In this document: piece after piece, positions 1 to 13,700 of the stretch
Position numbering within the stretch: the stretch's first letter is position 1
Layout of the letters: the number at the start of each line of letters is the position of its first letter
Source of the DNA: Mactra quadrangularis
Lineage: Eukaryota; Mollusca; Bivalvia; Venerida; Mactridae
Direction of reading: 5' to 3'
Length of the DNA: 64,000 bases
NCBI GenBank assembly: GCA_025267735.1
Contig: CM046298.1
Location: 40,263,917 to 40,327,916, forward strand
Program-made: the position numbers and the translations under genes
Notes under the pieces: generated by a model
Told to the model about the DNA's origin: nothing
The model's input: the letters and a program-made list of their open reading frames with translations, nothing else
Databases searched by the model: none

Positions 1-1785
1 TTATTTATGTTTTTATGGAAACTTTTAAAGTTTTCATATCTATAATAAAAAAAGTAAACACTTTTTGTACTGACTGCTTAGCAAGTAAAATGATATAAAT
101 TTGACCTTGGGTGTGTTTATATATTATTATATTTATATGTGTTGCTATGGAGATTTAGAATTAAGACGAGGTCTGTAGTATGAATGCAACATAAACAATT
201 TCTTTATGTTATTGGTAATTTGTGTATGACAACTTTAATAGCATTTGGATGAATCCTATGTCAAGTTCAGCAAGAACTGTTTTAGTTGGTATCCCTTCCA
301 TTACTTACTGTGTTGTTTCCATGAGCAAGAAACTTTATCCTACTAAGTACTGGAGGACCAGGAAGCAGCATCGAAAGTGATTAATATAAGGTGTAAAAAA
401 CTTGTTTGACAATTGAGCTAAATAAATTAGTACTACAAACTAAAATGATAATTACAAAGTTCAGCAAATTTCACTCTCAGTTATACTGGGCAACTTTTAT
501 TGTTGAGCCTTGAATTTTGTTTATTTGCTCGAGACTTTCATGCAAAATTAGCCTTAAAGCTAATACTATTTTAGATATTGGTGTATTAAACTGGTGTATC
601 ATTAGTCTCTGTGCGGTTTGTTCTACTGTATGTAATGTTACTATCATGACACATTGTAAACCTTGGCAGACATTGTATTTTAATGGTCTTGATATATTCT
701 GAAGTGGCCTTGAAATATCCAGGTTTTACGCAAGACTAGTAACTCACTCTTTTACTCTATCAACTTGCTACAGTCTTGTAGGCAGCCCTTGATATGATAA
801 TGGTTCGTCCGTATTAATGTTAAATGGAACTGAATGCTCTTGCTCTTAAAATCTACAAGTTACAAAAAATCTTCTTGACTCATTGTAAATTCAGAATGCA
901 TATAAAAAAAAACAGCAGTAAAACTGTTAATGAAATACATTTAAATTTGAATTGTAAAATTTGAATACAGGGGGGGGACAACTTTAAAATAAAATTTTGG
1001 AATTCATCCCTAATGAGAATAAAGTCCCCACACAATGTATCCAGGAAGTCTCTTTTAATAGCCTGTTCCAATCAGTTTTTACCTTATCAATAGGCATAAA
1101 AGAGAAATCCTGGATAGTATGACCTTGGGAATTAATTGGACAGGGACAGAAGTGATAGTGTCCGGTTATATCAGCCGAAAGCTTCGATAATAAAATTGAA
1201 ATAAATTTATTTGTAGTTGGACTACTTTTCGTTACTCATTTTAAATTCTGAATGCAAATTTATAATTAACATAATTTATTTAGATACTGTTGTATCAAGC
1301 CAGGCCATACATGATCAGGAAGTCAAGGAAGCTTATATAAATGAAACTGTACCAAAAGAGGAAGAGTCAACATTTGATGACGGTAACTCCTTAAGAGTTT
1401 GATTGTAGCTTTCTGATTTAGTCATTTCTAAAATTGGTCATTAGCGCAGGATTTCGTATCAATTTTTGGAAAGGGGATAGTGTTTGAATCTCACCTGTGC
1501 AGTAAAATACTTCAATGAAAATTTTACATAATACCATGTTTCTCTATCAGTATGGTATATCATGAAGTTGCTGGCCTTGTGGAAAGTTAGGTGAGCACTG
1601 GTTGTACAAAAGGGTCCAGGAAAGCTAGGTTAGGTTATTAGTCACTGTAAAATAGCCTTAATTGTGTTTACATGGTATTAAACTTAGCATAGAAAGTAAT
1701 TTCTTATGAATGCCACTATTCTGGTCTGTAAATATAAAATTAGACAATCTGACAAACTTGAGTATAGAAGACTCATATACTTATA
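1..1785 (+). repeat. Segmental duplication block, gene A copy
   Basis: The first 1.8 kb is intron and exon sequence that aligns with 59140-62200. Shared landmarks include the start 'ttatttatgtt', the phrase 'agcaagtaaaatgatata', the 99-bp exon, and the tail around 'aatgccactattctggtct'. The block holds gene A intron DNA and the exon at 1284-1382, and I see no other gene in it. Confidence 0.85.
1284..1382 (+). CDS. PARP14: Gene A exon: short acidic linker (99 bp, phase 1-1)
   Basis: The acceptor is tttatttag and the donor is g|gtaact. The 33 codons encode an acidic linker that ends in KEEESTFDD. The frame is open and the exon is symmetric, so it joins cleanly to the RRM exon at 2968. A near-identical exon at 61714-61812 in gene B supports it as genuine coding sequence: splice sites and length are the same and only a few codons differ. 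Confidence 0.8.
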
Positions 1786-4700
1786 ACAAATAAAAATCAA
1801 AATTTTACGAAACATTGCCAGCTGATGATTATATACATTATGTAAGCTTGTAAAAATTACTAATTTAGTGTAACTGGGAGGTGTTAAAGTTTGCCAATTA
1901 CTATGTTACAATAACCCTGGCTAACTGTGCTTGTAAAACAAGGCAAACATTGGTTGATAGAAAATTGAAATTCGTGATTTAAAAGGACTCAAAGCTAGTT
2001 TTAAATTAGGTTGCCTGAATAGACAGCCAGCTGTATTTTTAACGTGCCCAAACTCAATTTTTAATAGCAGTAACAGGTTGCCCTAACCTAGATGTAGGTC
2101 ATCAGGGGCAATAGGACAACCTTTAATGTTGAGTTCTGATTAGAGTGGAAATTGTTATATTACATTCAACCATTAACTATCTTCTAACAAAGTCTATGTG
2201 TTGTTGTTTGTACACAAATGTCTGTACTGCTTTTATAGCATATCCATAGAATACATTTCAGATGTCCAGCATAAGCTGCTAATTATGTTAAGTAGTGCAA
2301 AAAACATTAAATTATTTTGAATTATGCTCTTTTGTAGTCTGGAAGTTTACCGCCTAAACCAGGGTCGATAGTGCAGTTTGTAGCGGGCGGGATTTGAAAT
2401 CTCGCCCCTAAGGGGTTGTGGGTGCAAATCCCACCCAGGGAGGTTATACCCTTCCATTAAAATTTGACGACAATAATGTCGATTTTCCTTCATTGATAAG
2501 ATAATATGGAGAAGTTTCCGGCCTTGTGGAAGGGTAGGTGAGTACTGGTTATAGACAATGGTCCAGGAAAGCTAAGTTAGGTGCGCTGGAGGCTGTGAAA
2601 TGACTTAAAGTTGTATTGACAGGGCGTTAAATCTAGTAGAATTTTTTTATCCCCTATAGATATCTGGGTCAGTAGGTCAATGTCGCTGTAACCTTGCATT
2701 GGAATTGTCCACTTTATACATGGGGCCTAGAAAAATCATACTCGGTAGGAAGGTTGGCTATGACCTTGCACCCAAATTTTTATGCTGCACAGTTTCTCAA
2801 AAACTGTACGGCATAGATATTTTACTCTAGGTAGAAAGATTGACCATCATCAGTAGATGATCTCTATAGAATTCTAGGTCAATGGTCTTGGTCACATAGG
2901 TTTTATAATGCTCTGACACAGAGAGCTCTTGTTCTGGTTGAGTAATTTTGCCTGAATTTCTATTTAGGTGGAGAAGGAGAGGAGGACAGTGAAAATGAAG
3001 ATAGTGACATTGAACAACTCTCTGCTAAGTTAGTTGTTTTAAATTTACCAACTACTGCACATGAAGATCTACTAAGATTTTTCTTTGAGAGTAAAAGAAA
3101 TTTTGGTGGTTTGGAAGTTAAAGACGTTGAATATGATGAAGAAAACGCCATGGCTATTGTAGAATTTGAGAACGCATCAGGTATGATAAACTGTTTAACT
3201 GGGAAAGTCTCGCCATCATGAATGCATTATGTTCTCTTGATTTAAGGTTTTTCAAATGTCATCCACCTGTCCTGCCCACTTAGCTCAGGCATAGAGTGTC
3301 TGACTATAATTCAGAGGTCTTAGGTTTGATCTACATGAATCTACACACATTTGTGAATTTTTGTAATTAAGTATGTTCTATGGCCATTTCAACTTTTTGT
3401 GAACACTGCTTCTCTTAAAGCCCCTTGAGCCATATTTTAATTAGGGGAGCACATAACAAATTGGTGATTTTTAAAGCAATATTTTTTAGAGAAAATCATA
3501 CAATCCAGAGAAAAATAATTATTTCAAGTCCTGTTACAGCCACATTAAAGAGCCTAAAAGGGAGGGACATAATTCAAGATGTTAACCCTTAACCGCTCAA
3601 TCCCGCATTTTCTAGACCTCCCCCACCCTCCATGGCCAGAAAAAAATAAGGGTCATTGAGTGCAGAGAAACGGCGCCATATGCTGATAAGAAAACATGTT
3701 TTCAGTCTGTGAAAAGAACTGGCCCTTAAGACTTTTGGCAAATATTACTGTTTGAAATGCAAATGTGGGGTGGAAAAAGAGGGAAAATTGCATTTTTCGC
3801 CGTTTCTGCTCCACCCCTGTGTTGCCATGGTAACTGAGATCGGGGCTCAACTTGGTTTTTTCTGAAAGACATTCGCCCAGGGAATAACGCAGCCAAGTTG
3901 CATATCTGTATGATAATTAGTAATGAAATTAGAGCACCTTGAAATAGCCATAGCGTGTAATGGTGAAAAAATGGCTACTTTTCACACATGTTGTAACTAG
4001 TTAAAGGTTAATGGCTAATATATTACCAAAACTCTTTTAAATTTCTCTGTTATTCAGATGTTGATGTAATCTTAGATAAAGTTCCTATAAAACTGACAGG
4101 CCAAGTTGTACACGTAGAGAGATATGAACCAGAACGTGAGGAACCAGTTGACCTACGTGTAGTACAAGTATCTGGTCCCGTAGATGTGGTCAGGGATATA
4201 GAAACTGTAGAGTTATACTTTGAAAGTAAAAAACGTTCTGGTGGAGGTGACATTGATAGCCTAAAATATGATGAAGATCTTAATGTTTTATTGGTTACAT
4301 TTGAAGAAGAAGAAGGTATATAATTATGTTTATTATACAATATGATCAAAACCCAAGGGTGTGGAATTTCAATCGCAGACTTCTCTGACTCTAAGATTTA
4401 TGACTTCAGACAAGTAGATATTTCTAACCTTCTTGCCTGTGCATAAGTAAAATTTTAAATTGTAAACTTGCTAGTAAAATTGCTAACATTTAGGCGTGGA
4501 CACTAAGGAAAATTACTTTCCACACGCCTGAAATATTCTCCTCTCTCATTCTCACTTATGAGAAAAAGCTTGCGATACATATCACCTTCAGGTGACCATT
4601 GCTTTATTGAACTTGAATAGGTTTTAAGTATACATTTGTCAATACAAATGTACTGTCAAAATAGCTCAGAAAACCATGCAGACCTGAAAATCAAATTAAC

Positions 4701-7700
4701 ACAATCCAGGTGCTATTAATAGTGTTAATCAAAAGCTATGGTTTGATAAATCAAAGCAAAGACCATCAGAAAATGACCCGCTGTGTGTTGTAGGGATTTA
4801 TGTATCTTATGATAGTCGTTTGTAGGACAAAGCCGCCTGGCTAGCTTAGTTGGTAGCACTCAAGTCTACTGATCGAGGGGTCGTGGGTTTGATTCCCGGG
4901 CAGGGCATTTTCGTGGAGCTTGGTCATGAAATTATTTCTACGGCCATGCTCCCTCCTACCAATGATTTTTAATTATGAAGTACAGTTGTCAGTCACTGAT
5001 GAAAGTATGCGCTTAGTAGTTTGTTAACTGCTAAATCCAGAGATTTAGCCTTTCCGTGAGGAGTGAGTAGGTTGACTGACCGCCGTTATATGACATTATT
5101 ATGTGTTGCTACGGCGTTAAACCCAATAAACAAACTGTAGGATAATAATTTAAGGAGGTTGAGTTTGATAATAATATACTACTCATTTTACAAGTGCTTA
5201 ATGTATTCAAATACTCCTAAATTGTATTATCATTATTTTCACTATTATTTTCATCATCATTATTATTAAAATCATTATTATTATTATTAACTTATGTTTG
5301 GTCTCAGATTTGTCCATATAATGCATTTTTTTCTTGCTTTTGTTTCTATTCTTAAAAAACAATATTTTCCAATATATTATATGATTGTTATAGCAGTAGT
5401 GTTCATTAGATCTGTAATTATTTAGAAAGATATGTGTTTAGTTATTAAAAACCCTTTACCATGACTGTATCGGTGGCACTTCTCACAGAATCTTGGTTGG
5501 TCAAAAATAAGAAACTTAATGATCAGGGACTAGGAAATCGCCGGTTTTTCAGTTTTCGAACCCTTTTTTTAACCAGGTTGTCAACGTAAACCAGGTTATT
5601 GTAATGCAAAAGTTGGCGGGCGGTCGGCCGGGCTGGCGGGCAGGTGTCAACTTTTGGTTTCCGCTCAATAACTTTTGTTTGCTTTGGCCTATTGACACCA
5701 AACTTGGTGTATAGGTAGCTTATATCAAGAGGCAGCTTGGAATTGCTACCCAGGTGTCTGTGATCAAGGTCAAGGTCACTGACACTAAAAATAGAAATTC
5801 AGTTTCCGCTCAATAACTTTAGTTTGCTTTGACCTATTGATGGTAGCTTATGTCAAGAGGCAGCTTGCGATTGCTACCCAGGTGTCTGTGATCAAGGTCA
5901 AGGTCACTGACACTAAAAATAGAAATTCAGTTTCCGCTCAATAACTTTAGTTTGCTTTGACCTATTGACACTAAACTTGGTGTATGGGTAGCTTATATCA
6001 AGAGGCAGCTTGGGATTGCTACCCAGGTGTCTGTAATCAAGGTCAAGGTCACTGACACTAAAAATATAAATTCAGTTTCCGCTCAATAACTTTAGTTTGC
6101 TTCGACCTATTGACACTAAATTTGGTGTATGGGTAGCTTATATCAAGAGACAGCTTGGGATTGCTACCCAGGTGTCTGTAATTAAGGTCAAGGTCACTGA
6201 CACTAAAAATAGAAATGCAGTATCCACTCAATAACTTTAGTTTGCTTTGACCTATTGACTCCAAACTTGGTGTATAGGTAGCTTATATCAAGAGGCAGCT
6301 TGGGATTGCTACCCAATTGTCTGTGATCAAGGTCAAGGTCACTGTTGCTAAAATAGAAATTCAGTTTCTACGTAATTGCTTCATTTTGCATGTATTGATT
6401 TTGTTGCTTTCAAATGAATCATTCCTGTCACATCAAAACTTGGTCGTTGAAAACCTGGTTTCGTCGCATTGCGGCGCTTCTTGTTCCATTTTGGACCTAT
6501 TGAGATTTCAAAATCTTTAAAAAAATCGGTCCGGGAAAACTCGCAAAATTTGACCTCAAACCTTTAATTTCCATAATTTTCAAGAAAACGTATTGATAAA
6601 ATATTCATACATCGATCAGTTGCATGTTGTTAATGATAAGATCATTTCTTTGGCCAATCAATTCCAAAGTAAAATAGTATAAAAAAGTTCAGCAAATATC
6701 ACTCCCAGTTAAACTGGGGCAATTTTTATTGTCGATAGTTAGATTCTTGTTTATTTGCTAAAGACTTAATTATATAAAATATTGTATACCTTTTGAATAT
6801 CATATCATACTTATGTTTTATTATTCTGTTTTATTTTGAACTGCAAATTAATGAAATTGGCTTACAATAGCTTTTTTCATAAGAATTTTGGTGAAAGTTT
6901 TGTAAGTTTTATGTACTTGTATTTTTCTACTAGTTGCTCAAAGAGTTATTGAAAGAGAGAAGCATGTGGTAAAGAAACAGACCTTAGAAGTTACACAGTT
7001 TATACCTTCAAAATCTTCAACATATTCAAGAAATACCAGGAATAGTGATGAATTTGTAGATGCAGTTGAAATGATTAAAGATACAGTTAAAGTGTCTGGA
7101 GTTTTGCCAAGTATAAGAGGAACAGTAGAAATGTATTTTGAAAATTCTAAAAGATCTGGTGGAGGAGATTATGAAGATTGCTGGAGTGATGATAGCGATG
7201 AGGATGTCATTTATATTAAATTCTCTGATGAGGAAGGTAAATACATTACTGTGGTCCATGATGCAGTACACAACATGTAGGATTTTAAATCATGTGTCAG
7301 GGTTATGACATTAAAAGTTGTCCTATTGCCCCCCCCCCCTGATGACCTATATTTGCGTTTTGGCAACTTGTTACTGATAGTTAACCTTTGGTTTGGGCAA
7401 GTAAATAATATGTTGGTTGTCCATTTGGGCAACTTACTTTAAATCATAAGCCCAGAGTGTCCCCAAGTGGCAACCACTTCAAAAGCCTGGATTTCTTAGC
7501 TAGTTTTCAGAAGGTGTTCTAATCCAACCATGGGCAGTTATACATGTACCCTTCCATGAAAATCTGAAAAAATGACTATTTGCCTTCAATAAAAAGATTC
7601 ATGGATTAGTTGTTCTGGCACTGGTTATAGGCAAGGGTCCAGGTAAGCTAGATTAGGTGCACTGGCTTGTAAAATAGCCTAAATTGTGTTGTCAGGGAGT

Positions 7701-10700
7701 TATACCCAGTATAAAACAAAAAACAAGAATGATAGCCAAAAATGTACAATTGTATTTGGTAACTTCCATTTTGCACAATATAAATTGAGTTCAGCTTATT
7801 GAAACAGTCAATTAGTAAAGCCATGCTTCAGTTTGTTATGCGTCAGGCAGTGAAATTATAACTATACATGTTATATTTTCGTTTGCCAGATATTTCAACT
7901 TTAGCATTCCTATCAATAGAGAACATGCTTGATATGATTTATAAAAATATGTCTTTCTTTGTATTTGTTTGCACATCACTGTCTTGTAACCTTTATATAA
8001 TTGAATTCTTTCAGTTGCTCTAAGAGTTGTAACACGTGATAAGCATGAAGTTCAAGGTTGTAAGTTAACTGCCGAACTATATACTCCAACAAAAGACAAA
8101 CCAGCCGATCTGGATCCAGAAGTTGAAACAGTTGACAAAAAAGAACCAGTCCAAGACACTATAAAGGTTTATAATGTGAGCTCAGCTATCAGAAGTACAG
8201 TGGAGCTATATTTTGAAAATAATCGAAGATCAGGTGGTGGGGAAATTAGTAAAGTATGGAATGATGAAGAAGAAGAGGATGTAATTTATATTAGATTCAC
8301 AAGTGAAGAAGGTACTTACTTCTTCATCTTTGCTATATGTAGGGTCTGATACTAACCGTGACCTTTGATTCCGAGGATCCAAAACACTTGGGAGAAAGCC
8401 CTGTGATATTGGTCGGGGAATCTGTTTGGAATCCTGAAAAATATTCAATTGCTTATGTGAATTGAATTGTTAATCACATTTTGCAACTGCAAACCTGTGT
8501 CTTTTTTCTTTAATTGGCAGAATCCCTTTAGCTAAGGAGGAATCATTAAATAACTGACAAGAAATTCCTTCTTGATCCCTAGTAAAACATTTAGTGTTGA
8601 ACCCTAGATATATGTTAAATATATTCACTAATTCATTTTTTATGTAAGTGTAAACAAGCTCATACTGTATAACTGATGGATATTTTGAACTATAAAATTA
8701 TGTTGAACTAAAGATAAAAACAATATATAGCTTGCAAAAAATGACCTTTTGGGGTTCATGTGGACACATGGTTAGAATGTTGGACTGGTAATCATTGGAT
8801 AACTGTATTGTTTTGGTTTTTAATTGCATATATCCGGAATTCAAATATTTGGGTTTTTCCTCAGGTACAAACAAACTTTCACTGTTACAATGAAAACACG
8901 TGTACTAAGAACAATAGGATTTAGTCCATAGTTCGTGATATTTAGCAATAGTGAGTAGAAAACTTTGTACCACCTGTACATGGAAGTAAAAACCCATATA
9001 TTTGAATTCCAGATTAGGTCTATTCCATCCAAAACCTACCCCATTATGTCTTTGAGCAAGAAACTTTACCCTACTAGCTCAGTAATGGCGGAGCAGAAAG
9101 TGGACCTCAAAGTGACTAATCTAAGTTGTTGGAACTTGTTTTGCAATCAAGACATTTTCCTAGACATGATCATAACTTAACTCATAAGAAATATTGTTGA
9201 TCAATGAATACTGGTTTTTAATGTCCATTGATGTCATTGCTTTCTGGTATATGTTAAAATTGTTAAACTTGGCCCCTGATAAAAAATCTTTTTTTTCAGT
9301 TGCCAAAAGAGTTGCGGAAAGATCTCATTCTGTTGAGAGTCAGGATTTGAATGTAACGATATACATACCTCCAGAGCCATTGCCAAGTTATGAAAACAAA
9401 GTTCTTATAAAAGGTTTAAATACATCAACTTCACAAGATGGATTATTCAACTTTATAGAAGCTAAATCAGGTCTTGTTCCCGAGACTTTGGATTATCATG
9501 AAAATGAGGAAGACATAGTAATGGTAACATTTGAGGGCAAAGCAGGTAAATGTCCTATAGAATGTGTTTATCGCAAAACTGATGTAGCTCACTCTTTTCT
9601 TTTATTGCGTTACAAATGTTTTGTGCTAAACCCGCCATATAGTCATAGGTGAAAGTATTAATACTTAGGCCCCAACAAATTGATCATATGTTCTATGGAT
9701 TCGCTCGCACCTTAATTTTGACGGTTTTTACAAAAAAAATATTTTTATTTCCTCGCTCGCTCATAAATTTTTTTCGTCAAACCGCTATATAAAGCATGTA
9801 AATAAAGATTTTTTTTCTTCGCTCGCCCCATTTTTTTCCAGAAAAATCCCTAGAACATATGATCAACTTGGAGTGGCCTTATTTCGGTATTCAGAGAAGT
9901 AATTACACTTTGTTCTTTATATAAAAGCTGTACTTTTTAGTGGTTTGGAAGTAAATGTTCACTTTTTGTGTAAACTTTTAACTTACATTATGTGTTGAGG
10001 ATATTTGTTTACATTGGTGTAAGATTGAATTTCACTGAGTGAGCGTAGAAAATATTTTTATACATTGTAAATAGTATTTTTGGCATATTTTCTGTGCTTG
10101 TAAATTCGAATGGAACAGTCTTATACCAAGGGTGATGAATATTCTGTTTCTGTAACTTTTTCAAAGATATTTCCTCACAATTTTAACATGATTGAATTTC
10201 TCTTTTAAGATGACATCATTTTTCTCTTCATTGAAAATATAAGATTATATATTTTTTTTAATAACACTACATTTCATTTGGTAATGAATATTAATTCACA
10301 ACAGTGATGTCCCTCCATTGTATTCATTGTACCATGTATTTAATACTGTGTTGGCGTCATCATTATCTAGACTTATATGCTATAATGTTGTCTAAGATGT
10401 AAAGTGGAAGTATGACAATGTACTACATGTACATGCTCAATATTTATTCTGGTAGATATTGTACAGGTTACATGTGATTTTAGAAAGAAATACTTCTCAA
10501 GTTGCCCAATATGTTAGACATTAGATGCATGTCTCATCAATTTAATGGCACATCTGAGTATGATATACATAGAAAAATGTATATATAACATAGATGAATC
10601 TAAGCAATGAAGTACGTTTTATTTGAAATCATGAAGCGAATCATACATTCTATGAATACATGACTTTAATTGTGAATTATTTTTAATATTTACAGATATA

Positions 10701-13700
10701 CAAAAATTAGAGGATATCTTTCAGAAGTTTAAATTAGAGGGCAACACATTGAAAGTGATGCCTGTTCCAATATCTAATTGTATAATGGTTGCCGAGCTAC
10801 CAGATAAAATCACCAAGGACACGGTTCAGTTCTATTTCGAAAATCAAAGAAAAAGTGGCGGAGGTGATGTTGAGAAAGTCACAATGAATGAAGATGACAC
10901 TTGCTTGGTTTACTTTATTGACTATAAAGGTAAAGTATACAACCATTGTGATGAGAACTTTTATTTTTTACTGTTAGGCAGTGTTTATGCACAGGATTTC
11001 AAATCTGTTTGTTTCCCTGCTGAGACAGGTTAAATACAAATACAAATTTTATTTTCTGTCGGGTTGTACAAACAATAATAAACATAAGCTATGTACAGCT
11101 TTTGAAAGGCAGGTTATACCTTGCCTTGAATGTTTGATATTTATTATTGATTTTTCACGATAGGGAGCAAAAAGTTGTCAGTTCATTAGCAAAGAGTTAG
11201 CTTGTACTGGTTACAAAGCTACCTAGGAAAGTGGACATATGAGTGACCACATGTCATTGCCATAATCAGCTGGCATGAAACGTGGGTCTTGTGAAAATAG
11301 ATTCTGGCTAGTGAAATATACATAATAATATTACATATAGTCATGCTAGTTGATGATAGCAGTATTTGGAAGCTAACTAGCAAATTAGTTTAGCTAATGT
11401 TTGAGTAAATTCAAGCGTATGACTTGTGTCCATACATAACCTAATAGGATTGTTAAATTGTGTGAATTCAATTGAAAACTAAAAAATGACCATTTATTTG
11501 TGATCAATTAGTTGGGATGGTTGCACGCTGTTTGACAGGTGGTGCAAGTACTTTAAGATTGTACTTTATAGCATGCTAGCCATTTCAGCAGGTACCATTT
11601 TAGCGTACAATCATTTTTGATGGTCCTAATAGTGGATCTCCACTGCTTTTATTTTCAGTGATTGAAAATGTGTTGGATAGAGACCACTATTTCAGTAAGC
11701 AGAAAGTGTTTGTTCAACGTTATCAAGATTGCTTAGGGAAACCAGAGGGTGACAAAGAGAGAAAATTAAAAATACCTGCTCCTATAGTTTTTAAAGATCT
11801 CGATAAATACAAAGTAAAATTTTTGACTAACTCAGAAGTTTATAAACAAAAGTTTGAAAAACAATTACAGACTTGCCATTCCAAAATAAGATGGCCTAAA
11901 GATGCTGATGGTAGCTTAGTGGTTGAATGTACTATATCCCAATCAGTCGATGGCTGTTATAGATTAGTTAAGACTTGGAAAGCTGAAGTTCATGAAAATG
12001 TAAAATCTTACATGGAAACATTCGCTGTACAAAAAACAGAAATAATGCAAGATGCCTGGCAGAATGTTTTGAAGAAGTTAAATGAAATAACTATTGCGAA
12101 TCCAGAAAACATAGCTCTATATCTTGATAAAAAAGCATCCTCTGTGTGTTTAGCTGGACTTAAAGAAGATGTTACTTCCTTGAAGAGAAACTTAGATTCC
12201 ATCATAACTGATGTATTGAATGAAATGGAAAAGGAAAGACAAAAAGTCCATGAGGTGGTTAGCACCTGGAAGTTAATTGAAACCAAAATGCTACTTGCAG
12301 AAAAGTTTTATTTAGAATTGGAGAAAAAATATGAAGTTAACATCAAAATAGATATTAAAAAGAATGAAATAGTATTTGATGGGTCTTTACACAGTGTACG
12401 TGATGCTAAGCTAGAATTGTATAACACTAAGGAGCTGTACAGATTCAACAAACTTGAAGGTATACCTAAAGTTGCCCTACATATGTATATGCTTAGCCAA
12501 ACCAAAGATTACATTGTTAAACAACTTAAAGCTAAGCGTATTGCTGCTGTCTGGGAAGTGGATGATAATTCTTTAAATGTATGTTCGAGAGAAGAAAATC
12601 TTAAAGAAAGCTCTGAAATTATCAAGAACTGTGCAAGACATACCAGCTTTCCTGTGAAAAAAGAACAACAGTCTTTGATAAATTCTGAAAAATGGGCATC
12701 GAGAGTTGTAGAAATTCAATCCACGCATGCAGGACGATGTTTGATTGAAGTGTCCGAGGATGGTAATAAGATAATGCTATCTAGCACTGATGACATCATC
12801 GATGATAATGCTGACGCAATAAGAAAATTTCTGCGATTGAATACAATGTATACGGATAAGGTTACATGTACCAGGAATGCATATAAGCTGATTAAAAAAC
12901 ATCACAGCAGAGAGGTGGAAAAGATTGCCAAGGACTTGGAAGAATATAATGTTCAAATTACTTTTTCTGATGAGTTAGCGAGGTTTGATGTGAAAGGAAC
13001 TGAAGATGGCGTAAAGAAAGCTAAAGAAAAGATGAATGATGTTTTACGTAAAGTCAAAAAACAAGAGCACGACATTGAAAAACCTGGATTAGGTGAATAC
13101 ATGACAACACCAAAGGGGAAAGATAACATCAACACAATAGAGGAAAAGTATCCAGTGGTTGTGGCTACAAGGGGACAAGATGATGATGACGATGATGATG
13201 ATGATAGTGGTGGGACTGATGATGATCATAAAATGGCTGGTATTGATATATATGCTCATGGTACCTTGTATGACTGTAGAGAGATCTATTGTGGAAAGGG
13301 TGACATGTCTGACATGAATGTAGATATAATTGTTAACACAGTTAATGAGAAACTAAATCTTAGTGGTGGACTTGGCAAAGTTCTAGTGAGGAAAGGTGAG
13401 ATGTTGTTTTTTTTCTCTATGGCTTTGTACACTTAGTTAAACAATTATACAGTACCCACCAAAAGTTTGAAGACGAAAGATATTTAATACAATTCGGTAT
13501 GATTGGTGATAAATGAAAACCAATTTCATGTATGCAACACTTCCATAAGATTCAGCATTTGACATCCTTAAGCCTCCAAAAACATGTGTATCGTAATTAT
13601 TTTCCTTAACATAGCTTTTATGCTATTTTTGTTTTTATTTTAGTATCGGCTATAATTTTAATGATAACTATTCAGTAGGCCTATAAATTGAAAATGTCTC

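Noticed and set aside
4838..4910. A functional tRNA gene at 4.84 kb
   Set aside because: It is continuous with a SINE body repeated elsewhere on both strands.
6058..6520. Open frames on both strands near 6.1-6.5 kb
   Set aside because: They are inside the 145-bp tandem repeat element, with no domain or conserved frame between units.
12008..13135. Minus-strand frames inside the long KH exon
   Set aside because: They are antisense shadows of a 579-codon exon with clear homology and phase-consistent splice sites.
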